This document shows, one piece after another, positions 33,795 to 43,256 of a stretch of 64,000 nucleotides of DNA. The stretch comes from Gracilimonas sp. (GTDB lineage: Bacteria > Bacteroidota > Rhodothermia > Balneolales > Balneolaceae): the NCBI RefSeq assembly GCF_014762685.1, contig NZ_JABURM010000006.1:732384-796383 (forward strand), given 5' to 3'. Each line of letters begins with the position of its first letter. The stretch's first letter is position 1. Below the pieces are notes generated by a model. The model was not told where the DNA came from. It ran no database searches and was given only the letters and a program-made list of their open reading frames with translations. The translations under genes were made by a program, and so were the position numbers.

Positions 33795-36700
33795 TTACAG
33801 TACATCTTCCACTTCATCCAGCTTCACTCCAACCAAACGGGAGATTCCTGTTTCCGGCATTGTAACACCGTACATCATCTCGGCCTTACTCATGGTTTTT
33901 TTGTTATGGGTAATGATGATAAACTGGGTATCTTTGCTAAAGTTCTTAATCATTTTGGCAAAGCGCTCAATATTGGCGTCATCCAGAGGAGCATCTACCT
34001 CATCGAGAACGCAAAACGGAGAAGGTTTCACCAGGTATATAGCAAACAAGAGGGCGATGGCCGTTAATGTTTTTTCCCCTCCCGAAAGTTGTGAAATACC
34101 TGATGGACGTTTACCGCGTGGCTGTGCTTTAATTTCAATACGGGCTTCCAAAGGATCCTCTACATCTTCTTCAATAATCAAATCACAATAATCATCCTCT
34201 TCGAATAAAGTCTTAAATACGCTCTGAAAGTTAACCCTGATTTTCTCAAAGGTGTCATTAAAACGATTGGTAGCCGTTTCGTTGATCTCATCGATAGTTT
34301 CCAGTAGCTGTTCTTCGGCTTCTGCTAAATCCTGAATTTGTTCTTCGTAAAAATCGAGCCGTTCTTTTTCTTCTTTATATTCATCGATAGCCAGTGGATT
34401 CACTTCTCCTATGCTGTTTAGCTTTTGACGTAGCCATCCAATACGCTGTTTCACCTCTTCCGGAGTTTTGTCATCCGGCATTTCAGCACCTTCAATTTGT
34501 TTCATTAGGATGCCGTAAGTCTCCCAGATGTGGTCAGATAATGCTTGACTCTGCATATCCATTTTTTCGCGGGCCATATCCAGGTGATGAACCAACTCCA
34601 TATTCACCTCTTTACGACGTCGGACTTCTTTCAGCTCCTTTTCAATCTCATTGATTTTTCCACGTTGCCTTGCTGCATTCTCTTCGGCTTTTTCCAATGC
34701 CTCATCCGCATCTTTTTTGGCTTCTTTGTTGGACGCAATATTTTCTTCTAATTCTTTGATACGGCCACTCAAGGTTTCAATGCGCTCTTTACTTTCTTTC
34801 GTTGAGGAAGTGCGGTTTTCAATCCGGGCTTTTACATTTTCAATTCCTGTTTCGGCTCTTTGAACGTCCCGTTCCAGATTTTCTACTTTATTCCGTAAGT
34901 CTTGATGTTTTAACTGTGTATCATTAAAGCGGCTTTGGGCGATAGAACGCTCTTCTTCCAGGGTTTCAAGCAGCTCCTTTTTCTCATTTTGTTCTTCATC
35001 CAACTCCAACATTTTTTGTTGCAGTTCTTTTTGCTTGGGTTGGATGGAATCCAATTCTTCCTGAGCGGTGCCCTCGCTGCTTTTCAGGTTATCTTTGCGA
35101 TTAACCAGCTCTCCGATATTCTTTTGATATACCTGTACTTTGGAACTCAAACTGTGCTGCTGTTGCTCTAACCGACGAACTTCTTGCTCTTTTTCCTTCA
35201 GAGATTGACTGAGTTTCCCTATGTCCAGTTTCTCATATTTCTCGACAATTTGAGACAGGTAATTATCGAGTTTCCCAATTTCTTTGGCGGTTTGTGCTTC
35301 TTCTTTTTCGAGCTTTTCAATTTTATCCTTAAGCCCAACCCGGATCCCTGCATTTTTACTCTTGCTTCCGCTTTGGAAGAACCTGGCATTGGTAACTACC
35401 TCACCGTCAAAAGTTACTCCAACAACATCATCTTTTTTCCTGGTTCCGGCATAGGCATCTTCCACCGAATCAAAAACCATTACATTACCAAGCAGTAATT
35501 GTTTTAGGGCAGAATATTCTCGTTTGGATTTTACCTCATCAAAAAGGCTCCCGTCTTTTACAGGATAAGTAGCAGCCAGTTGATCCAGCGGAATGAATGT
35601 AGCACGACCTTTTTTATTTTCTTTCAGGATTTTGGCAGCCCGTTGGGCTTCATCTAAAGTTTTAACAACCAGAAAGTTCAGAACATCGCCCAGTACAGCT
35701 TCAAGTGCCACGGCATGCTTTTCATCTGTGTCAAAAATCTCAGAAACGGTAGTCATTTCCTTGAAATCAAAACGGTGTTTTTCAATCAGGAATTTTACGC
35801 TGCCGGGGAAAGCTTCATTTGAGGAAGCAAGATCATTCATTAAGCGAATCTCGGACTCAAGTGATTCTTTTTTACTTTGAAGGGTACGGAGTTCGTCTTT
35901 AACCTGATTTTGTTTCTCTGCGAATTGTTCACGCTTTTCGCGGGCTGTTTCTAGCTCTTCCTCCAGTTCGTCTCGCTCAACCACTAAATTCTCAAGCTTC
36001 TTCTCAATCAGCCCCTGCTCACCGTTCAGGTTATCGATCTCGTCATTCAGATCTACAATTTCAGTATTGATGCGCTCCAGGTCACCTTCAGTATTTTCAA
36101 GGCGGCTCTCAATTTTAATACGTTTTGTTTGAAGCTGATTCAGTTCGTTATTTGTGGCACTAAGCTGAACTTCAATTTCATATAATTCGTGGCGCTCCCG
36201 GTTATACTGCTGCTGAATTTGCCCATATTTCTTCTTTGAGTCTTCCAGCGCTTTTTCGGACTTGGCGAGATCATCATCAAAGCTCTCGAGCTTCTTCCGG
36301 CTCGAATCCAACAGTTCAATCAGTTCCTTTAAATCTTTTTCTCCCTGCTCAATATCTTTGGCATATTCAGCAATCACCTTTTTCTCATTCTCAATTTTTT
36401 CTTTGGTGATTCGGAGATTTGTGTCGGCCTCACGGATAGCATTGTGAAGCTGGCTTACCCGGCGCTGAGCTTCTGCCTGTTGGCGTTCTTTTTCAATAAG
36501 CTCAGCCCGCGCTTTCTCATCACTCTCTTCCAGATCTTCAATAGCCTTGGCAATTTCCTTCTTTTCTTTATCTGCATTGGTAATGCGTTCTTTGAGAGGC
36601 TCCAGTTCATCTTTTATTTTATTGAAGTCATGAAGCGTGAGTGCTTTGTCAAGCAGTTCCAGCTCGTCTTTATAAACTTTGGCCTTCTCAGCTTTTTCGG

Positions 36701-37325
36701 CTTGAATTTCCAGGGAACGGGCTTTTTTGCGAAGTTCAACCAAAAGGTCATCCACCCGCTGTAAATCCTTCCGGGTATATTCCAGCTTTCGAAGAGTTTT
36801 TTTACGCTGGTCTTTATACTTGGTAACTCCGGCGGCCTCTTCGAATAACCGGCGCCGGTCGTTGTTCTTGTCATTCAGAATCTCTTCTACCATCTTCAGC
36901 TCAATTACTGAATAAGCATCCGAGCCCATTCCGGTGTCCATGAATAATTCCATGATGTCTTTAAGACGGCAGGAGGTGTTGTTAATGAGATATTCACTGT
37001 CTCCGGATCGGTACAGCCTGCGGGTAATGGTGACCTCGCTGTATTCTATGGGGAGAATTCCCTGATCGTTTACAAAAGTGAGAGAAACTTCTGCCATTCC
37101 CAGTGCTTTTTTTTGAGCCGTCCCGTTAAAGATCACGTTGCTCATGGCCGAAGAGCGAAGCAGGGATGGCCGTTGTTCACCAAGCACCCAGCGGAGAGCA
37201 TCCACAATATTAGACTTTCCGCAGCCATTAGGGCCTACAATAGAGGTTATCCCGCTGTCAAATTTTACCTTGGTCTTACCGGCAAAACTTTTAAAACCCT
37301 GTAATTCAAGTTCGGATATATACAT
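33795..37325 (-). CDS. smc: Chromosome segregation protein SMC
   Basis: 1176 residues, full length. The N-terminal half-ATPase has Walker A GPNGCGKSN (31-39), the two long coiled coils flank a hinge region (around 500-660, EAFPGSVKFLIEKH), and the C-terminal half has the signature LSGGEKTLTAIALL and Walker B FCVLDEVDAPLDD. It compacts and segregates chromosomes with ScpA and ScpB, which are not in this window. A non-genic repeat-flanked unit separates it from frr. Confidence 0.98.
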   Translation of the reverse strand: MYISELELQGFKSFAGKTKVKFDSGITSIVGPNGCGKSNIVDALRWVLGEQRPSLLRSSAMSNVIFNGTAQKKALGMAEVSLTFVNDQGILPIEYSEVTITRRLYRSGDSEYLINNTSCRLKDIMELFMDTGMGSDAYSVIELKMVEEILNDKNNDRRRLFEEAAGVTKYKDQRKKTLRKLEYTRKDLQRVDDLLVELRKKARSLEIQAEKAEKAKVYKDELELLDKALTLHDFNKIKDELEPLKERITNADKEKKEIAKAIEDLEESDEKARAELIEKERQQAEAQRRVSQLHNAIREADTNLRITKEKIENEKKVIAEYAKDIEQGEKDLKELIELLDSSRKKLESFDDDLAKSEKALEDSKKKYGQIQQQYNRERHELYEIEVQLSATNNELNQLQTKRIKIESRLENTEGDLERINTEIVDLNDEIDNLNGEQGLIEKKLENLVVERDELEEELETAREKREQFAEKQNQVKDELRTLQSKKESLESEIRLMNDLASSNEAFPGSVKFLIEKHRFDFKEMTTVSEIFDTDEKHAVALEAVLGDVLNFLVVKTLDEAQRAAKILKENKKGRATFIPLDQLAATYPVKDGSLFDEVKSKREYSALKQLLLGNVMVFDSVEDAYAGTRKKDDVVGVTFDGEVVTNARFFQSGSKSKNAGIRVGLKDKIEKLEKEEAQTAKEIGKLDNYLSQIVEKYEKLDIGKLSQSLKEKEQEVRRLEQQQHSLSSKVQVYQKNIGELVNRKDNLKSSEGTAQEELDSIQPKQKELQQKMLELDEEQNEKKELLETLEEERSIAQSRFNDTQLKHQDLRNKVENLERDVQRAETGIENVKARIENRTSSTKESKERIETLSGRIKELEENIASNKEAKKDADEALEKAEENAARQRGKINEIEKELKEVRRRKEVNMELVHHLDMAREKMDMQSQALSDHIWETYGILMKQIEGAEMPDDKTPEEVKQRIGWLRQKLNSIGEVNPLAIDEYKEEKERLDFYEEQIQDLAEAEEQLLETIDEINETATNRFNDTFEKIRVNFQSVFKTLFEEDDYCDLIIEEDVEDPLEARIEIKAQPRGKRPSGISQLSGGEKTLTAIALLFAIYLVKPSPFCVLDEVDAPLDDANIERFAKMIKNFSKDTQFIIITHNKKTMSKAEMMYGVTMPETGISRLVGVKLDEVEDVL

Positions 37326-37330
37326 TTAGG

Positions 37331-37347
37331 GTTGCAGATTGCGGGTT
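37331..37347. repeat. Left 17-bp terminal inverted repeat of the frr-smc insert
   Basis: GTTGCAGATTGCGGGTT is repeated in inverse orientation at 37796-37812 at the far side of the four-helix-bundle pseudogene. Further TTGCGGGTT-like copies extend to about 37370, giving a tandem low-complexity look. Confidence 0.65.
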
Positions 37348-37390
37348 GTGAGTTGCGGGTTTGATTCGGTATGGGTCATTTTAAGTTAGA

Positions 37391-37756
37391 TTATACTTTC
37401 CAGCTTGTTTCAACATAGTTTATGAAACTGTTGATTTTTCGGCCTAAGGTGTCATATCGATGTAGTAAATCTGCAAGAGGTTTGTCCTTAAAATGAATAT
37501 CGCTAATCATCTGTAATTGTGAAATTGTTTCATCGCAGGAAGAATGAGAAAAAATCAGGAATCGAACAAATTCATCTTTGTAACGTCTTCTTCCACAGCC
37601 TTCTGCTATCTTGTCTTTTATGCTTTTTGATTATCGTCTTATTTGACTGCCCTGTTCATATAATTCATACTTAGGCAACTCCATGGTCATTTTATGGACT
37701 TCCATAGCTAAATCGTAAGCTATTTGATAAATCTCTAAGTCCCTATAACTTTTCAT
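37391..37756 (-). pseudogene. Four-helix-bundle (23S rRNA IVS/S23-type) protein broken by one stop codon
   Basis: Read from ATG 37756, the frame gives 41 residues (ending GSQIRR), then TAA at 37631-37633, and continues in frame for 79 more to a stop at 37391-37393. Both halves match the family: MKSYRDLEIYQIAYDLAMEV, LPKYELYEQGSQIRR, then SKSIKDKIAEGCGRRRYKDE and VRFLIFSHSSCDETI. In homologues the position after RR is normally serine, so TCA to TAA would restore it. Total length of about 121 codons is normal. It sits between two inverted repeats. It could also be a sequencing error. Confidence 0.75.
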
Positions 37757-37795
37757 GATTATTTATTATCAAACAATACAGATTACGAACAAAAT

Positions 37796-37812
37796 AACCC
37801 GCAATCTGCAAC
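37796..37812. repeat. Right 17-bp terminal inverted repeat of the frr-smc insert
   Basis: AACCCGCAATCTGCAAC is the exact inverse of 37331-37347. It ends 17 bases before the stop codon of frr. The related ACTCGCAACCCGAATCC follows immediately, paralleling the extra copies at the left end. Confidence 0.65.
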
Positions 37813-37828
37813 TCGCAACCCGAATCCC

Positions 37829-38398
37829 TTAAACCGTCATTATTTCTTCTTCTTTTTTGGTCAGCAGGTCTTCTACTTTGGCGATGTAAGTATCCGTAAG
37901 CTTTTGGATTTCATCTTCTGCCTCATAACCTGAATCTTCAGAAAGTGATTCGCTTTCAACTGTTTTTTTAACGGCGTCATTAGCATTACGTCGTGTATTT
38001 CGGATGCTGATTCGAGCTTGTTCCGCAATATCTTTAGAGTGCTTTACCAGTTCTTTGCGGCGTTCTTCAGTGAGCACGGGAAGCGGAATCAGGATGCGGT
38101 CACCGTCGTTACTCGGGTTTAATCCCAAGCCGGCCGACATGATTGCCTTCTCAATATCCTGCATACCTGATTTATCATACGGAGTAACAACCAACAAACG
38201 GGGTTCCGGTGCGCTGATATTTGCCAACTGCTGAAGCGGGGTTTGAGAGCCGTAATAATCAACTTTTACGCTTTCAATAAGAGAAGGACTGGCTTTTCCT
38301 GCTCGTACATGTGCAAGCTCCTTCTTGAAAAAACTTGTGGCTTCATCCATATGAAGCTCTGCTTCGTCGATAATTTCCTGTAGTTCATTCCCAATCAT
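37829..38398 (-). CDS. frr: Ribosome recycling factor
   Basis: 189 residues from the ATG at 38398, matching the family length of about 185; the reading frame extends 23 codons upstream without similarity. It has the RRF pattern: a helical domain (DEATSFFKKELAHVRAGKAS), YYGSQTPLQQLANISAPE, then GDRILIPLPVLTEERRKELV, and a final charged helix. It splits post-termination ribosomes with EF-G. It is followed downstream by the repeat-flanked unit and smc. Confidence 0.97.
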   Translation of the reverse strand: MIGNELQEIIDEAELHMDEATSFFKKELAHVRAGKASPSLIESVKVDYYGSQTPLQQLANISAPEPRLLVVTPYDKSGMQDIEKAIMSAGLGLNPSNDGDRILIPLPVLTEERRKELVKHSKDIAEQARISIRNTRRNANDAVKKTVESESLSEDSGYEAEDEIQKLTDTYIAKVEDLLTKKEEEIMTV

Positions 38399-38722
38399 AA
38401 TCCCAAGAGTTGTTTTAATACTGGTTGACTGACTTTGCGAAGTTAACAAAATCAGAAGTGAGGACAAACTGGGAAGAATATTGAATGTGGAATTATAAAA
38501 GGAAAAATTTAGATTTTGTGCGTTTACTAGCTTTGAAATCGCGGTTTAAAAATGAAAATTAAAGTTAATAGAAACTGGATGTTGCTCCAGCTTCTTAAAA
38601 AGCGCTTTTCCCTTTTTTAAAGGAACGATACTTATTTTGAACTAATTGGAATTATCCTGAACTTTAGAGTCCGTTAAAAATTCCTTAAAACCGCCTTATA
38701 GGCACCAAAACAAAACAATTTT
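38399..38722. other. Divergent intergenic region frr / E2
   Basis: 324 bases with start sites of two divergent genes. It contains a perfect 12-bp palindrome AAAAGCGCTTTT at 38598-38609 of unknown meaning. No reading frame is supported. Confidence 0.4.
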
Positions 38723-40462
38723 ATGGCGAAGGTAGAAGTGGTTATGCCCCAAATGGGTGAATCGGTAATGGAAGGCACAGTTATAGAGTGGACCAAACAG
38801 GTTGGAGACTCTGTAGAAGTTGATGAAACTTTGCTTGAAGTAGCTACTGATAAAGTAGATACAGAGGTTCCTTCACCGGAGGCCGGAGTACTGGTAGAAA
38901 TTTTAGCTGAAGAAGGTGATGTGATTGAAGTGGGTAAAGCCATTGCCATTATAGAAACGGATAAGGATGCAGCAGGCGATGTTTCATCAGGCGGGTCTGA
39001 GGAAGAAAAATCAGAAGAGCCGGAAGAGGAAGAAACAGAAGAAGTTGAAGCACAGGAAGAGCCTGCTGAAGATGAGGCGGCTCCCGCGGCATCCGGTGGG
39101 GACGAAGGTGAACGTGTTGAAGTACAGATGCCTCAAATGGGCGAGTCGGTAGTTGAGGCTACTGTAATTGGTTGGTCGAAAAGTGTGGGTGATTCTGTAG
39201 AAGAAGATGAAACGCTGCTTGAGATTTCGACGGATAAAGTAGATAGTGAGGTTCCTTCTCCTGTAGCCGGAACATTGGTCGAAATAATGGCTGAAGAAAA
39301 TGATACAATTGAAGTTGGGCAAACCATCGCGGTGATTGCCACAGGTAAAGGCGCTTCTGATCCTGCTGCTGAGAAATCAGCACCAAAAGAAGAGAAAAAA
39401 GAAAAAGCAGCAGCTGCGAAACAGGAAAAAGAACCCGTAGCCGCATCTTCAAATGGAGCTCCTTCTTCTGGTGGCTCTGAGCCGCAACGTATGGGCAGTG
39501 ACGGCAGGTTTTACTCTCCACTTGTAAGGTCCATTGCCAAAGAAGAAGGAATAAGTCAGGAAGAACTCGAACAGATTGATGGCTCCGGCCAAGGCGGGCG
39601 TGTTTCCAAAAAAGATATTTTAGCTTATGTGGAAGATCGTAAAGCCGGTAAAGTTTCTGCTCCTTCCCAGCAAAAGCCTGCAGCCAAATCTTCAGATGGT
39701 TCTATATCAGCCGGGCAGCTGGATGTGAAGCATTCTCCAACCGGTGATGTAGAAGTGATCAAGATGGACCGCATGCGTAAGATGATTGCGGATCATATGG
39801 TTCGTTCTAAGCAAACATCAGCCCACGTAACCACTTTTGCAGAGGTAGATGTTACCAACATGGTGAAGTGGAGAAATGCAAATAAGGCCAAATTCCAGGA
39901 AAAAACAGGGACCAAGCTTACTTTTACTCCGTTGTTTGTAGAAGCTATTATAACAGCGATGTTAGAATTTCCGTTGATTAACAGCTCTGTAAACGGGGAT
40001 GAAATTCACTTGAAAAAAGATATAAACTTTGGCTTGGCCGTGGCTTTGGGAACCGGTGGTGAAGGCGGGCTGATTGTGCCGGTAATCAAGCAGGCACAGG
40101 ATAAAAATCTTGTTGGGTTGGCTAAAGCAGTAAACGAAGTTGCTGAAAAAGCCAGAAGCAAGAAATTAAGCCCTGATGATTTAGTGGGTGGCACCATTAC
40201 TCTTACAAACTATGGCAGCGTGGGGAACTTGATGGGGACGCCAATCATCAATCAGCCGCAGGTCGCGATTATTGGAACGGGGGTAATTGAAAAACGCCCC
40301 GTAGTACTGGAAACAGATTCCGGAGATGTGATTGCTATTCGTCAAATGATGTTCCTCTCCATGAGCTATGATCACCGAATTATTGACGGTGCACACGGAG
40401 GAGCGTTCTTAAATCGCATCAAAGAGATCTTGGAAAACTTTGATATGGATCGTTCAGTGTAA
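38723..40462 (+). CDS. 2-oxo acid dehydrogenase E2 acyltransferase with two lipoyl domains
   Basis: 579 residues. Lipoyl domain 1 has Lys44 in ATDKVDTE and lipoyl domain 2 has Lys172 in STDKVDSE, separated by an acidic linker. A peripheral subunit-binding domain follows (FYSPLVRSIAKEEGISQEEL), then the catalytic acyltransferase ending with DHRIIDG (His551, Asp555). It belongs to the 2-oxoglutarate / branched-chain dehydrogenase group, but which complex it serves cannot be told from sequence. E1 and E3 genes are not adjacent. Confidence 0.93.
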   Translation: MAKVEVVMPQMGESVMEGTVIEWTKQVGDSVEVDETLLEVATDKVDTEVPSPEAGVLVEILAEEGDVIEVGKAIAIIETDKDAAGDVSSGGSEEEKSEEPEEEETEEVEAQEEPAEDEAAPAASGGDEGERVEVQMPQMGESVVEATVIGWSKSVGDSVEEDETLLEISTDKVDSEVPSPVAGTLVEIMAEENDTIEVGQTIAVIATGKGASDPAAEKSAPKEEKKEKAAAAKQEKEPVAASSNGAPSSGGSEPQRMGSDGRFYSPLVRSIAKEEGISQEELEQIDGSGQGGRVSKKDILAYVEDRKAGKVSAPSQQKPAAKSSDGSISAGQLDVKHSPTGDVEVIKMDRMRKMIADHMVRSKQTSAHVTTFAEVDVTNMVKWRNANKAKFQEKTGTKLTFTPLFVEAIITAMLEFPLINSSVNGDEIHLKKDINFGLAVALGTGGEGGLIVPVIKQAQDKNLVGLAKAVNEVAEKARSKKLSPDDLVGGTITLTNYGSVGNLMGTPIINQPQVAIIGTGVIEKRPVVLETDSGDVIAIRQMMFLSMSYDHRIIDGAHGGAFLNRIKEILENFDMDRSV

Positions 40463-40487
40463 TTTTAATTCTTACCTAATACTTTAG

Positions 40488-40513
40488 GAGACGCCCAAAC
40501 GGCGTCTCTTTTT
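40488..40513 (+). terminator. Terminator between the E2 gene and panC
   Basis: GAGACGCC (40488-40495) and GGCGTCTC (40501-40508) form an 8-bp GC-rich stem with a 5-base loop and a T-run. It separates the E2 transcript from panC-panD. Confidence 0.85.
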
Positions 40514-40522
40514 ATTTAAAGC

Positions 40523-41374
40523 ATGAAACAAGTTTCTACAATTGATGCAATTCGGGCTGAAGTAACTGGGTTAAAATCTCAGGGTAAAACCATTGCGTTT
40601 GTTCCTACCATGGGAGCACTGCATAAAGGACATTTATCTTTAATTCGATTGGCAAAGGAAAAGGCCGATGAAGTTGTAGTTTCCATTTATGTGAACCCTG
40701 AGCAGTTTGGCCCGAATGAGGATTTTGGCAGTTATCCCCGGCAAATGGAAGATGACCTCAACGCTTGTGAGGAAGAAGGGGTAGCTTTAGTTTTTACTCC
40801 GAATGACAAAATTATGTACGGTTCGGGAAAGAAGTATTTTCGTATTGAACTGGATGAATTGAATGCGCATATGGATGGGGGGAGCCGACCGGGTTTTTTT
40901 GAGGGAATTGTATTGGTGGTGAACAAATTTTTTAATATTGTAAAGCCTGATTATGCGGTTTTTGGCCAAAAAGATATTCAGCAATTTCAAATCTTATCGA
41001 GGATGGTGGAAGAGTTTAATCATGACATTGAAATGATAGCAGGCCCCATTGCTCGTGCAAATGATGGGTTGGCCCTCAGCAGCCGAAATGCTTATTTAAA
41101 TGATCATGAACGCAAGGCGGCTCCCGGCCTCTATCGTGCGTTGAAGTATGTGGAGAAACAGATCCGTGATGGAGTGATGGAGCCCGGATTATTGTTAAAA
41201 CATCAGCAAGATGAACTGGAAGCGAAAGGCTTCAAAAATGATTATCTTAATGTGTTTTCGATGGAAAACATGCAACCGGTAGAAAAATTAAAATCCGGTA
41301 AAAAATATATTTTGGCCGGCGCGGCTTATTTGGGTAAAACGCGCCTTATTGACAATATAATTTTAGATCTCTGA
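40523..41374 (+). CDS. panC: Pantoate--beta-alanine ligase
   Basis: 283 residues, normal length. The nucleotidyl transferase signature [12 protein letters not shown] spans 30-41; [28 protein letters not shown] and [10 protein letters not shown] are further family motifs. It condenses pantoate with beta-alanine using ATP, the last step to pantothenate. panD, supplying beta-alanine, starts 10 bases downstream. The start lies just after a terminator. Confidence 0.97.
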   Translation: MKQVSTIDAIRAEVTGLKSQGKTIAFVPTMGALHKGHLSLIRLAKEKADEVVVSIYVNPEQFGPNEDFGSYPRQMEDDLNACEEEGVALVFTPNDKIMYGSGKKYFRIELDELNAHMDGGSRPGFFEGIVLVVNKFFNIVKPDYAVFGQKDIQQFQILSRMVEEFNHDIEMIAGPIARANDGLALSSRNAYLNDHERKAAPGLYRALKYVEKQIRDGVMEPGLLLKHQQDELEAKGFKNDYLNVFSMENMQPVEKLKSGKKYILAGAAYLGKTRLIDNIILDL

Positions 41375-41384
41375 ACGTAGTACG

Positions 41385-41807
41385 ATGAAAATAACGATGT
41401 TTAAATCAAAACTGCACCAAATGGCAGTAACCGAAGCCAACCTGATGTATGAAGGCAGCATCACCATTGATCAGGATTTGCTCGATGCCGCCAACCTCCT
41501 TCCATATGAGAAAGTGCAGGTACTTAATATTACCAATGGTTCCCGCCTTGAAACGTATACCATACCGGGAGAACGTGGCAGCCGTGTATGCTGCCTCAAT
41601 GGTGCAGCGGCAAGGTTAACCCAGGTGGGAGATCGTATTATTGTAATCAGTTATGCAGAAATGACACCCGAAGAGGCTAAAAAACATAAACCACGGGTGG
41701 TTGTGGTGGATGAAAATAATGAACCAACCAAAATTTTAGACAATTCTCAGCCCGAAACTAAGTTTAACCTGGAAACCGGCTTAGTTGACAACACACTAAT
41801 TGATTAA
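41385..41807 (+). CDS. panD: Aspartate 1-decarboxylase
   Basis: 140 residues. The self-cleavage site is Gly24-Ser25 in MYEGSITID, producing the pyruvoyl group; Tyr58-like and the segment [20 protein letters not shown] complete the active site region. It makes beta-alanine from aspartate for the preceding panC product. ATG at 41397 is a possible alternative start. Confidence 0.97.
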   Translation: MKITMFKSKLHQMAVTEANLMYEGSITIDQDLLDAANLLPYEKVQVLNITNGSRLETYTIPGERGSRVCCLNGAAARLTQVGDRIIVISYAEMTPEEAKKHKPRVVVVDENNEPTKILDNSQPETKFNLETGLVDNTLID

Positions 41808-41986
41808 ATAAACGATATGCAGCCTCATTTCGGGGGCAATTCAATTAGTTTTTTCGGAATAAAGAACAATCGGGGGCAACAAAAACAATATTTAGTCGTA
41901 ATTGTAAAACTATTTATGTAGTATATGCGTCTTATTCTGAAAAGGCTATATTTTGATTTATATCCATTTACAAACATTATAGGTAC

Positions 41987-43246
41987 ATGAAAAAAAGATA
42001 TTTAATTCCGGCTATCGCCATAGGCATTTCCCTGGTAGCTTGGTTTGTTTTCGGAGGGGAATCTACTGAATCCGTTGAGCTTACAACATCACCCCAAAAG
42101 GGAGAGTTTGTTGTTGATGTAACGAGTACGGGGGAACTTCGTGCAAAAAATTCAACAGAAATAACCGGACCACAGGGTGTAAGAGAGTTTCGTGTAAATA
42201 ACATCACAATTCAGCGATTGATCCCTGAAGGTACCATTGTTAAGAAAGGGGACTTTATAGCTGAACTAGATCGCTCAGAGATTATGGGTAAACTGCAGGA
42301 TGCCCAACTTGATTTACAGTCAGCTCAATCTCAGGTAACTCAGGCACAATTAGACAGCACCCTGGAATTATCTCAGGCTCGTGATAATCTCATTAACCTG
42401 GAATTTGCTTTAGAAGAACGCCAAATTGAGCTGGATCAATCTAAATATGAATCTCCGGCTGTGCAACGGCAGGCAGAAATTGCACTGGATAAAGCCCGTC
42501 GTCAATTAGCTCAGGAGAAAAAGAACTATCAAACGAAAGTAAAGCAGAATGAGGCCAAACTTAGTGAAGTAGAAGCTGAACTTTCCAAGAAACAAAATGA
42601 GATCAAAAAGATCAGAGAATTGATGACACAATTCACTGTGTACGCCCCTGATCAGGGCATGATTATTTACCGGCGAAACTGGGATGGATCTAAAATTACA
42701 GAAGGTGAGCAAATAAGTGCCTGGAATCCCGTTGTGGCTGAACTTCCCGATTTTTCAGTGATGGAATCGGTTACCTATATCAATGAGGTTGATATCCAAA
42801 AGGTAGCTTTAGGACAAAAAGTAACAATTGGCTTGGATGCTGTTCCGGACAAAAAACTGACGGGAACGGTTACTGATGTTGCTAATATTGGGGAACAGCG
42901 GAAAAACTATGACTCCAAAGTTTTTGAGGTTATCATTGAAATAAATGAAAGAGACAGTTTGCTGCGTCCGGCTATGACCACCAGTAACAAGATCTTAATC
43001 AATCGAATAGATGATGCCTTATTTGTACCACTTGAAGCTGTACATGCTGTTGACTCACTAAGTTTTGTATTCAAGAAAAATGGAGTGTATCCATTGATGC
43101 AGCAGGTTGAATTGGGCGAAATGAACGATAACTCTGTAGTAATTTACAACGGAGTCTCAATGGATGATGAGTTGTATTTGATCGTTCCTGAGGACACCGC
43201 CGGTGTCGAGAAGAAGATGCTCAGTGAACCAATCACTAAGCGATAA
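41987..43246 (+). CDS. HlyD/MacA-type periplasmic adaptor
   Basis: 419 residues. One N-terminal membrane anchor (YLIPAIAIGISLVAWFVF), a lipoyl-like half (ITIQRLIPEGTIVKKGDFIAE), a long coiled coil with SQVTQAQLDSTLELSQARDN, the second lipoyl half, and beta-barrel parts with SLSFVFKKNGVYPLMQQVELG. It links an inner-membrane pump to TolC. It is first of three overlapping or closely spaced genes (adaptor, MacB-like permease, TolC). Confidence 0.9.
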   Translation: MKKRYLIPAIAIGISLVAWFVFGGESTESVELTTSPQKGEFVVDVTSTGELRAKNSTEITGPQGVREFRVNNITIQRLIPEGTIVKKGDFIAELDRSEIMGKLQDAQLDLQSAQSQVTQAQLDSTLELSQARDNLINLEFALEERQIELDQSKYESPAVQRQAEIALDKARRQLAQEKKNYQTKVKQNEAKLSEVEAELSKKQNEIKKIRELMTQFTVYAPDQGMIIYRRNWDGSKITEGEQISAWNPVVAELPDFSVMESVTYINEVDIQKVALGQKVTIGLDAVPDKKLTGTVTDVANIGEQRKNYDSKVFEVIIEINERDSLLRPAMTTSNKILINRIDDALFVPLEAVHAVDSLSFVFKKNGVYPLMQQVELGEMNDNSVVIYNGVSMDDELYLIVPEDTAGVEKKMLSEPITKR

Positions 43247-43256
43247 AGGAACTTCC

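Noticed and set aside
38598-38609. Palindrome AAAAGCGCTTTT as operator
   Set aside because: Simple A/T-flanked palindrome without a second copy or fixed relation to a start; left as a note only.
41817-41921. 34-codon frame and repeated TCGGGGGCAA between panD and the adaptor gene
   Set aside because: Too short and without protein-like features; the two 10-base copies are close by and may be chance.
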